Below, piece by piece: positions 21,402 to 28,124 of a DNA stretch of 31,356 nt. Source of the DNA: Bacteroidota bacterium (GTDB lineage: Bacteria; Bacteroidota; Bacteroidia; Flavobacteriales_D; JABDKJ01); assembly GCA_027621335.1 (NCBI GenBank), contig JAQCAN010000001.1, positions 1 to 31,356 on the forward strand, in the 5' to 3' direction. The notes below the pieces were generated by a model. The model was not told where the DNA came from. It worked only from the letters and a program-made list of their open reading frames with translations, and did not search any database. The translations under genes and the position numbers were made by a program. The stretch's first letter is position 1. Every line of letters begins with the position of its first letter.

Positions 21402-23927
21402 TCACAGTTCTCCAAGATTCATGCCAATGGTGAAGTGGAATTGTCCGCGCGGCATGGTCGGGTTGGTTTCCACGTCATCGAAGCGCCAACCGTAGTCCAG
21501 ACCCATCAGTCCGAACATAGGTAGGAAGATTCGAAGTCCAACTCCAGCAGACCGTTTCACTGCGAAAGGTTGGTAATTGACGAAGTCATCCCAGGTATTT
21601 CCAGCCTCCAAGAAAGTCAAGCCATAGATGGTCGCATTCGGATTCGGAGAGACCAGATATCGCAATTCCATAGTGTACTTATTGATGAAGGTCGCTCCAG
21701 TGCGTGGGGATAGCGAAAGGTCATCATAACCCCTTAAGGCAATGATCTCACGTCCATCTAACTGGAATCCTGTCAAGGCCGATCCGCCCAGATAGAACCG
21801 TTCGAAAGGTGAGTCTCCGATTCCTTTATCAAAATTACCGAGGTAGCCCAGTCCCACCTTGGTGAAGAGGACTAACCTGTTATTCTCTTCTTCATCTTGT
21901 TTACCAAGTGGCGTGTACCACTCGGTGGTGAATTTCCATTTATGGTATTCAGCCCAAAGGAACTTCTCTTGGTCGCTCAATCCTGAGTAGTCCTTGTCAT
22001 TGTCCCACCAGTGCCGCACCGCGATAGGAGTGATTCGTGTTGTGAGTCCCACCTTGCTTCCACCTGAAGGAAAGATGGGGTTGCCAGCTCTGGAGTCCCT
22101 TACCAATGAGGCCGTAATGGCCAAGTTGTTGGAATATCCGTCAGCGAAGGTGAAGATGGATCCGAAATTCGTCAGGTCATAATACTGATAGCTCAGCGTG
22201 GTGTATAGCTGGAACCAGTCGTCTGGAATTTGGAGTCTTTTTCCGAAACCGATGGATCCACCCAAAATCTGCAATTGCTGGCGCGAAGGATTATTGATCT
22301 CCCCTTGATCGGTCACGATGGTGCGTTGAGCCCCATTGCTCTGTACAGAATACTGGGCAGAAACGGAAAAGGAATTAGGCCTCCGGCCTCCCAGCCAAGG
22401 CTCCACAAAGGACATGGAGTAAGCTTGGAAGAACTGTCCATTGGTCTGTGCCCTCACACTCAACTTCTGTCCATCTCCTTTGGGGACGGGGCGCCAAGCT
22501 CCTTTGCTGAACACGTTACGCATGGAGAAGTTATTGAAGCTAACTCCAAAGGTTCCTACTACGCGGCCAGCTCCCCAACCTCCTTGGAGTTCTATCTGGT
22601 CGGATGGTTTTTCTTCAACTTGGTACTCGATATCTACGGTTCCATTAACGGGGTCCTGCTTAGGATTCACTCCAAATCCCTCTGGGTTGAAATATCCGAG
22701 CTGAGCTAATTCTCTTTGGGTTCGGATGATGTCCGATCGGCTGAACAGGTCACCGGGGCGCGTGCGGATCTCACGCATGATGACGTGGTCGTTGGTGATG
22801 GTATTCCCTTCCACGGTCACGCTGCTGATTCGATACTGTTTGCCTTCATAGATCCTCACCTCGATATCTATGGTGTCATTGAAGACCTTGATCTCCACAG
22901 GGTTGGCGCTGAAGGAGAGATACCCATTGTCCAAGTAGAGTGAACTCACGTCATCTCCATTCTGGCTCATGAAGAGTCGTTCCTCCAACTTCACCCGGTT
23001 GTATACTTCTCCCTTAGAGATGCCAAGTCGGTTGGCCAATATGTCGGTCTTATACTTTGTGTTGCCGAGCCAGGTGATGTCTCCGAAGTAGAACTGATTA
23101 CCTTCCTTGATGGCGATATCGATGCCCACGAGGCTACCATTCACCCTATACACGCTGTCTTTGCTGATTTTCGAATTCCTATACCCCTTCTCGTTGTATT
23201 TCGCCACGATGCGCTCGACATCTTCCTCAAAGTCTTTTTCTAGATACTTCGATCGTTTGAAGACATGATAGAAGGCTTTCTCCTTCGTATTCTTCATGAA
23301 ACGCTTCAGCTTCTTATCTGAAAAGGCCGTGTTCCCTTGGAAGTTGATAGCCTGTACCTTCACCTTCTCGTATTTCTTCACGTAGATGTCCAAGGTGACA
23401 CTGTTCAGCATCAGGGTGTCTTTGGATTCCTTGATGTCCACTGTGGTGTTCAGGTAGCCCTTATTGACAAAGTAATTCTTCACAGTATTGGCCGTATTCG
23501 TCTTCAGGTTCTCATTGACGATCTTTCCTCTGACCAAGCTCACTTCATCTCTCAGATTGTCATCTTCTGACTTGGTGGTGCCGTAGAACTTGAACTTTCC
23601 GAGGCGATTGCGTTCTTCTACTTCTATGACCAAGAAAATGGTCTCTCCGCGGATGTCGGCCACTCCGATCTCTACATCGGCAAAGAGGGATTGGTCCCAG
23701 AGGTTCTTGATGGCCTTCGGCAGACGTTCACCAGGTACAGTGATGCGGTCTCCTTCCTTCAATCCTGCATATAGCTTTATGGCCTGTACATCAGTGGTCA
23801 CAGCGCCTATGACAGTGATGCCACCTATGGTGTAGTCCTTGGGACGACTCAGGTCGAACTGCGCCTGAAGGGGCAGTTGACAGATGAACAGGCATAGAAG
23901 GGGGAGTAGGAAAGTAAGACGTTTCAA
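21402..23927 (-). CDS. bamA: Outer-membrane protein assembly factor BamA (Omp85), TTG start
   Basis: 841 residues: signal peptide (about 1-22, cleaved after LPLQA), five POTRA domains (about 33-105, 106-187, 188-275, 276-361, 365-439) and a C-terminal 16-strand barrel (about 445-841). The barrel has the Omp85 loop-6 motif RGY at 732-734. BamA folds and inserts outer-membrane barrel proteins, including the other barrels encoded here. The start is TTG at 23927, overlapping the uppS stop as TTGA; there is no nearby in-frame ATG, and the TTG begins a standard signal peptide (MKRLTFLLPLL). No ribosome-binding site is visible, as is common in this phylum. Using TTG for an essential gene suggests expression by translational coupling to uppS. 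Confidence 0.97.
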   Translation of the reverse strand: MKRLTFLLPLLCLFICQLPLQAQFDLSRPKDYTIGGITVIGAVTTDVQAIKLYAGLKEGDRITVPGERLPKAIKNLWDQSLFADVEIGVADIRGETIFLVIEVEERNRLGKFKFYGTTKSEDDNLRDEVSLVRGKIVNENLKTNTANTVKNYFVNKGYLNTTVDIKESKDTLMLNSVTLDIYVKKYEKVKVQAINFQGNTAFSDKKLKRFMKNTKEKAFYHVFKRSKYLEKDFEEDVERIVAKYNEKGYRNSKISKDSVYRVNGSLVGIDIAIKEGNQFYFGDITWLGNTKYKTDILANRLGISKGEVYNRVKLEERLFMSQNGDDVSSLYLDNGYLSFSANPVEIKVFNDTIDIEVRIYEGKQYRISSVTVEGNTITNDHVIMREIRTRPGDLFSRSDIIRTQRELAQLGYFNPEGFGVNPKQDPVNGTVDIEYQVEEKPSDQIELQGGWGAGRVVGTFGVSFNNFSMRNVFSKGAWRPVPKGDGQKLSVRAQTNGQFFQAYSMSFVEPWLGGRRPNSFSVSAQYSVQSNGAQRTIVTDQGEINNPSRQQLQILGGSIGFGKRLQIPDDWFQLYTTLSYQYYDLTNFGSIFTFADGYSNNLAITASLVRDSRAGNPIFPSGGSKVGLTTRITPIAVRHWWDNDKDYSGLSDQEKFLWAEYHKWKFTTEWYTPLGKQDEEENNRLVLFTKVGLGYLGNFDKGIGDSPFERFYLGGSALTGFQLDGREIIALRGYDDLSLSPRTGATFINKYTMELRYLVSPNPNATIYGLTFLEAGNTWDDFVNYQPFAVKRSAGVGLRIFLPMFGLMGLDYGWRFDDVETNPTMPRGQFHFTIGMNLGEL

Positions 23928-24667
23928 TGGGTTTTGATTTGCTCGGAGACCTTTCCGAATCTGCGTTCTCTATTCTGATATTCTAAGATAGCCTCTCTGA
24001 AGTTCTCCTTGCGGAAGTCAGGCCAATTAACTGGACTGAAATACAATTCTGCATAGGCGATCTGCCAAAGCAGGAAATTGCTGATGCGCTGCTCACCACT
24101 CGTTCTGATGAGCAGCTCTGGATCGGGGATACCGGCCGTACTTAGAGAAGAAGAGATGCTTTCAGCGGTGATATCCTCCGGCTCCATCCGACCTTCTTTG
24201 ACGGCCTGGGCTATTTTCTTCATGCCGGCCACAAGTTCCCAGCGGGCGCTGTAACTCAGAGCCAAGATGAGGGTGATGCGGTCGTTCTTACTTGTTTGTT
24301 CAATACCTTCTTTCAAGGCCAGTTGGCACTGCTCAGGAAGGCTTTCCAGATCCCCGATGGCCATAAGGCGCACGCTGTTGTCGTTCAGGTCATTGACCTC
24401 ATTGAGGATGGTGTCAACCAAGAGGTTCATAAGAGCTTCCACCTCTTCCTTCGGGCGGTTCCAATTTTCGGTACTGAAAGCATAAAGGGTCAAGTATTTG
24501 ACACCAAGTTCAGTGGCGGCCTTCAAGGCTTCCCTGACCGATTCCACACCATTCATATGGCCGTAGATTCTCACCTGCCCTTGGTCTTTGGCCCAACGGC
24601 CGTTGCCATCCATTATGACGGCTACGTGCTCAGGTATGTTTTCTAGGTCTATGTCCATCTGTGTCAT
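23924..24667 (-). CDS. uppS: Undecaprenyl (polyprenyl) diphosphate synthase UppS
   Basis: 247 residues, typical length. Signatures of cis-prenyltransferases: HVAVIMDGNGRWAK (14-27) with catalytic Asp20, a substrate-binding AFSTENW segment, and near the C-terminus PDPELLIRTSGEQRISNFLLWQ followed by AYAELYF. The enzyme adds isopentenyl units to farnesyl diphosphate to make C55-PP, the carrier lipid for peptidoglycan and for the Wzx/Wzy polysaccharide made by region 1. It overlaps bamA by TTGA and follows porG by 54 bp. A perfect -7 motif in that gap suggests that uppS-bamA-skp-skp can also be transcribed independently of porG. Confidence 0.97.
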   Translation of the reverse strand: MTQMDIDLENIPEHVAVIMDGNGRWAKDQGQVRIYGHMNGVESVREALKAATELGVKYLTLYAFSTENWNRPKEEVEALMNLLVDTILNEVNDLNDNSVRLMAIGDLESLPEQCQLALKEGIEQTSKNDRITLILALSYSARWELVAGMKKIAQAVKEGRMEPEDITAESISSSLSTAGIPDPELLIRTSGEQRISNFLLWQIAYAELYFSPVNWPDFRKENFREAILEYQNRERRFGKVSEQIKTH

Positions 24668-24698
24668 TAGGCCATGCCGAATCAGCTTGGCTAAACAG

Positions 24699-24731
24699 CA
24701 AAGGTATTCAATCCTTACTTGCTATCTCCAA
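24699..24731 (-). promoter_or_regulatory. Promoter of uppS-bamA-skp-skp
   Basis: TACCTTTG (24706-24699, minus) is a perfect -7 motif, with TTGG (24731-24728) 21 nt upstream as a -33-like element inside the porG 3' end. It lies 31 nt before the uppS ATG. This is the only site among the TACCTTTG copies where I can also point to a plausible -33 element at the right distance. Confidence 0.5.
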
Positions 24732-25558
24732 CATCCATTGCTGTCCTTTCCGAGTCGGACAGTAAGGATGAGACCAGTATAAATGTAGTAATCACGGGTT
24801 TCGGGATCCCCCCGTTGCATACCAGTATTCACGCCTCCAGGTCCTACCGGTACAATGGTCCTGTCTGCCAATGTCCTTCCAAGGTCCCCGGATTGTTGTC
24901 GGATGAGGTCGGGGTCAGCATAGAAACCACTTACATCATCAAGGTAGTCTGTAAAGGTTCGTCTGATACCCCATTCTATGTTCAAGGCCAGGCGGTCAGA
25001 AAATCCAGCCTTTACACCTAGCCCTATCGGAATGGCCACTTGACCTTTCTTATAGGGTTTAGGGCCATTGGCCGATCCTTGACCTTCCGTGCCCAGAGGG
25101 ATTAATTCGAAGTAGTTCCCGTCCAATTCTGACTCGGGATTGAAGTTGAAATAGGCTAGCCCACCGAAAATGTAGGGAGTGAATCCTTGTCCAATGCGAC
25201 CAAGACGGTAATCATAGAAATTGATCTCGAGGATAACTGAAGCTTCAGTCAGGTCCGTCCTGAAATTCAAATTCCTGTTCACCAGATCCGCTTGTGTATT
25301 ATCTGAATCGAAAGCCTCCAGTTCCATTCGCATCAATTGGAAACGCAATGCGTGACGTTGTGTCATATTGTAACGGTACATAGCCCCGAAGGCCAGTTTC
25401 TTCCGTTCCCCGAAATGAGTGTCTGGATTGATATCTCCGATGTAATAGCTATACCCTATTGTGACTCCCAGCTCTGCATAGGGGTCCACAGGGCGCTGAG
25501 CATGGCTCTGAATGGCCATGGACCATGAGATGAAAGTTATAAGGAAGTAGCGCTGCAT
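24722..25558 (-). CDS. porG: DUF6089 family outer-membrane protein, PorG-like T9SS component
   Basis: 278 residues from ATG 25558, giving a clean signal peptide (MQRYFLITFISWSMAIQSHAQ). A TTG seven codons upstream is rejected because it would read through the promoter palindrome. The mature sequence has alternating hydrophobic strands, with YAELGVTIGYSYYIGDIN at its start and a final RDYYIYTGLILTVRLGK strand, as expected for an eight- to ten-stranded barrel. The family (DUF6089) includes P. gingivalis PorG (PG0189), required for type IX secretion, and there too the next genes are uppS, bamA and two ompH genes. That synteny is the main reason for the name; I did not align the sequences. It would serve export of cargo such as the 1178-residue protein in this window. 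Confidence 0.8.
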   Translation of the reverse strand: MQRYFLITFISWSMAIQSHAQRPVDPYAELGVTIGYSYYIGDINPDTHFGERKKLAFGAMYRYNMTQRHALRFQLMRMELEAFDSDNTQADLVNRNLNFRTDLTEASVILEINFYDYRLGRIGQGFTPYIFGGLAYFNFNPESELDGNYFELIPLGTEGQGSANGPKPYKKGQVAIPIGLGVKAGFSDRLALNIEWGIRRTFTDYLDDVSGFYADPDLIRQQSGDLGRTLADRTIVPVGPGGVNTGMQRGDPETRDYYIYTGLILTVRLGKDSNGCWR

Positions 25559-25580
25559 CTTGTTTACAAAGGTAAACAAG
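25559..25580. promoter_or_regulatory. 22-bp inverted repeat (perfect 9-base arms) over the porG -7 box
   Basis: The arms CTTGTTTAC (25559-25567) and GTAAACAAG (25572-25580) are perfectly complementary with a 4-nt centre AAAG. The repeat starts at the base next to the porG start codon and covers the whole -7 motif of porG, and its far edge is 61 bp from the -7 motif of the divergent purK gene. Such placement suggests an operator. In RNA it would form a 9-bp hairpin, but the predicted transcript starts inside or after it, so a DNA-level role is more likely. Confidence 0.55.
25567..25574 (-). promoter_or_regulatory. -7 motif TACCTTTG of porG
   Basis: Perfect TAnnTTTG, ending 8 nt before the porG ATG, so the transcript would be leaderless or have a very short leader. 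It lies at the centre of the 22-bp inverted repeat. No clear -33 element. Confidence 0.5.
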
Positions 25581-25640
25581 GGTAATTATTGCTTTTACCA
25601 TTCGGTGGTTACTTTCTCTAGATCCCTAAGTGGGAGTCTT

Positions 25641-25648
25641 TACCTTTG
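25641..25648 (+). promoter_or_regulatory. -7 motif TACCTTTG of the purK operon
   Basis: Perfect TAnnTTTG, ending 5 nt before the purK ATG (TACCTTTG-GCCCC-ATG). The expected transcription start coincides with the start codon, i.e. a leaderless mRNA. The nearest -33-like TTTC is 24 nt upstream and unconvincing. Confidence 0.5.
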
Positions 25649-25653
25649 GCCCC

Positions 25654-26790
25654 ATGAGAAAAGTGGCCGTACTTGGAGGTGGGCAATTAGGCATGATGAT
25701 GCAAGAAGCCTCCGCGAATCTTCCTTTGGAACTCCATTTCCTAGACCCTGATTCCCAGTGTTCGGTCGCTTCACTGACCCCTCATCTCGTGGAGGGCTCC
25801 TTCACTGATGAAAGCACTGTGATGGACTTCTGTAGGGATATGGACCTCATCACCGTGGAAATCGAACATGTGAACCTCAATGCCCTACATACCTTGGTCG
25901 CAATGGGAAAGGAAGTCTATCCACAACCCACTATCTTGGATACGATCATAGATAAGGGCCTGCAGAAAGAATTCTTCGATTCGCATGGCTTCCCGACTGC
26001 GCCCTATGAGCTCTTGAATTCGGGACATGAAGCGCTGGAAAGAGGATGGATTCCTCCATTTGTGCTCAAGTCAAGAACTGGCGGTTATGATGGAAAAGGC
26101 GTCCAGATCATAAGGAATGAGGAAGACATGGCTAGAGCATTTCAAGGACCTTGCGTCATAGAGGCCATGGCTCCCATCCAAAAGGAACTAGCAGTCATTG
26201 CCTCACGTGATGTGCATGGCAAGGTGAGCACCTTTCCCTTAGTTGAAATGGATTTCGATCCCGATTTGAACCTGGTCAGGGCCTTATTCAGTCCGGCACA
26301 GGTCAGTAAAGAGATTTCTCAAGCGGCTAAGTCCATTGCAAAGCGTTTGGTAGAGGAATGGGAACTGGTCGGGAATCTGGCTGTGGAGTTCTTCTTGAAT
26401 GAGAATGGGAGCCTCTGGGTCAATGAAGTGGCACCCCGACCGCACAATAGTGGACATCACACTATTGAGGCCAACGAAACTTCTCAGTTCGAGCAGCACC
26501 TGAGAGCCATTGCGGGACTAGGGCTTGGGTCCACAGCGCTGAAACGGCCAGCGGCCATGGTGAATATATTGGGGGCCCCTGGTCATTCAGGAAAGGCCAT
26601 CTTACGGCATAAAGAGCTTTTGAAGGGTGATAAGGAGGTCTTCCTTCACGAGTATCATAAATCAGAGACACGCCCTGGACGCAAGATGGCTCACCTCACC
26701 GTGTGTGCTGACAGCTCCGAGGCCGCTTTGAAAAAGGCTTTGGAATTAGGGGCTGAATTGAGCTATGAGGCCGAGTCCAGCTCATCATAA
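25654..26790 (+). CDS. purK: N5-carboxyaminoimidazole ribonucleotide synthase PurK
   Basis: 378 residues from ATG 25654; a start 24 bases upstream would lie before the -7 motif and is rejected. The ATP-grasp enzyme converts AIR, bicarbonate and ATP to N5-CAIR in purine synthesis. Motifs: VLGGGQLGMM (6-15), KSRTGGYDGKGV (139-150) in the ATP-grasp loop, NEVAPRPHNSGHH (257-269) with metal-binding residues, and a C-terminal HEYHKSETRPGRKMAHL. It is the first gene of a plus-strand unit with purE and two outer-membrane genes, and diverges from porG with 95 bp between start codons. Confidence 0.97.
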   Translation: MRKVAVLGGGQLGMMMQEASANLPLELHFLDPDSQCSVASLTPHLVEGSFTDESTVMDFCRDMDLITVEIEHVNLNALHTLVAMGKEVYPQPTILDTIIDKGLQKEFFDSHGFPTAPYELLNSGHEALERGWIPPFVLKSRTGGYDGKGVQIIRNEEDMARAFQGPCVIEAMAPIQKELAVIASRDVHGKVSTFPLVEMDFDPDLNLVRALFSPAQVSKEISQAAKSIAKRLVEEWELVGNLAVEFFLNENGSLWVNEVAPRPHNSGHHTIEANETSQFEQHLRAIAGLGLGSTALKRPAAMVNILGAPGHSGKAILRHKELLKGDKEVFLHEYHKSETRPGRKMAHLTVCADSSEAALKKALELGAELSYEAESSSS

Positions 26791-26808
26791 TTCTTACATT
26801 TACCCTGT

Positions 26809-27291
26809 ATGTCAGTAGAGGTTGGAATCATCATGGGCAGCGCAAGTGACCTTCCGGTCATGCAGGAAGCAGCCAAGGTATTGGAGGAGCTACAAGTGGC
26901 TACCCGAATGGAAGTAATTTCGGCCCATAGAACCCCAGAACTCATGTTCGACTATGCGAAGCATGCCCGTGAGAACGGTCTGAAAGTCATCATCGCTGGG
27001 GCTGGCGGAGCAGCACATCTACCAGGGATGGTCGCCAGTTCGACTACTCTTCCAGTAATAGGCGTTCCTGTGAAAAGCAGCAATTCAATAGATGGATGGG
27101 ACTCCATCCTCAGCATCTTGCAGATGCCTTCCGGGGTGCCCGTGGCCACGGTGGCATTGAACGGGGCTAGGAATGCTGGAATATTGGCGGCACAAATCCT
27201 ATCCACCTCCGATGGAGCATTGGCTGCGCGATTGGACAAGTTCAAGGCGGACCTGACCAAGAAGGTCATGGACTCAAGAAAAACCATCTGA
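26809..27291 (+). CDS. purE: N5-carboxyaminoimidazole ribonucleotide mutase PurE
   Basis: 160 residues, typical of class I PurE, which pairs with PurK and rearranges N5-CAIR to CAIR. Motifs: IMGSASDLPVM (8-18), SAHRTPELMFDYA (38-50) with catalytic His40, GAGGAAHLPGM (64-74), and PVIGVPVKSS (82-91), then DGWDSILSILQMPSGVPVAT. It follows purK by 18 bp. TACATTTA, one base off the -7 motif, ends 6 nt before the ATG, so a second start of transcription is possible. Only 2 bp separate its stop from the next gene, an outer-membrane protein, which is an unexpected operon partner for a purine gene. Confidence 0.97.
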   Translation: MSVEVGIIMGSASDLPVMQEAAKVLEELQVATRMEVISAHRTPELMFDYAKHARENGLKVIIAGAGGAAHLPGMVASSTTLPVIGVPVKSSNSIDGWDSILSILQMPSGVPVATVALNGARNAGILAAQILSTSDGALAARLDKFKADLTKKVMDSRKTI

Positions 27292-27293
27292 AA

Positions 27294-28124
27294 ATGAGAC
27301 GGGCTCTAGCTATTTCCATTGTTCTATTGCTTGCTGCTCAAGCCGCACGCGCAGGAGGGGAGAAGAGCTCTATCGGACCTCGGTCCATGGCGCTTGGAGG
27401 GACCTATCTGGTGAATCAGGATATCTGGGCTGCATTCAACAATCAGGCGGGGCTCTTAGGCCTCCAAGGAACGCAAGCTGGGGTGTATTATCACAGCCTT
27501 TTCTTCGTGGACGGATTAGGAGAACAAGGCCTCGTTCTCAGCTCAGAGCTTGGAAATGGCCGTGTGGCCATCAACCTCAATTCCTTCGGTTTGAGTACTT
27601 TCAAGGACGAACGCTATGGTTTGGCCTATGCTATGCGCCTTTCAGACGTACTCGACATGGGTATTCAACTGAATTATCACTCCACACGGGTCCAAGGAGA
27701 CCGTTACGGAAACCGCTCTTCCTTGACAACGGAAATCGGACTTATCGCCCATCTCTCTGATGACCTGGACCTAGGGGTCCATCTCTTCAATCCTTCTCAG
27801 ACTTTGCTCAGCGAATATGAGGATGAACGCATACCGACTGTTCTAGGGCTCGGTGGGGCGTACGATTTCTCGGATAAACTGAAGGTCTTAATGGATTTTA
27901 ACAAAGACATAGACCGTCCGATGCAAGTGGGATCTGGCATCGAGTATCAGGTTTCTGAGGGCATTTATCTGCGCGGGGGAGTATCCACGGCACCGACTTT
28001 CAGCAGTTTCGGTGCGGGCTTCAATATCGCTGGGGTGGACATCGATATCGCTGCGGCCTATCATAACACCTTAGGTTACAGTTCACAGATCAGCTTGAGC
28101 TATAATTTCAATGCTCAGAATTGA
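27294..28124 (+). CDS. PorV/PorQ-like outer-membrane beta-barrel protein
   Basis: 276 residues with a signal peptide (about 1-20, cleaved after AARA). The mature start GPRSMALGGTYLVNQDIWAAFNNQAGL matches the pattern of the FadL-like PorV/PorQ group (G-x-R-x-x-x-(M/L)-GG...NPAG-like). The rest alternates amphipathic strands, ending with the barrel-like SSQISLSYNFN. True PorV is longer (around 390 residues), so it is probably not the T9SS shuttle itself. The gene starts 2 bp after purE and overlaps the next gene by 14 bp, so it is co-translated with the helix-hairpin-helix barrel protein. I infer a shared outer-membrane function for the two. Specific function unknown. Confidence 0.75.
   Translation: MRRALAISIVLLLAAQAARAGGEKSSIGPRSMALGGTYLVNQDIWAAFNNQAGLLGLQGTQAGVYYHSLFFVDGLGEQGLVLSSELGNGRVAINLNSFGLSTFKDERYGLAYAMRLSDVLDMGIQLNYHSTRVQGDRYGNRSSLTTEIGLIAHLSDDLDLGVHLFNPSQTLLSEYEDERIPTVLGLGGAYDFSDKLKVLMDFNKDIDRPMQVGSGIEYQVSEGIYLRGGVSTAPTFSSFGAGFNIAGVDIDIAAAYHNTLGYSSQISLSYNFNAQN

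Noticed and set aside
22230..22709. 159-residue plus-strand open frame antisense to bamA
   Set aside because: Shadow of the bamA barrel region; no recognisable domain and no promoter context.
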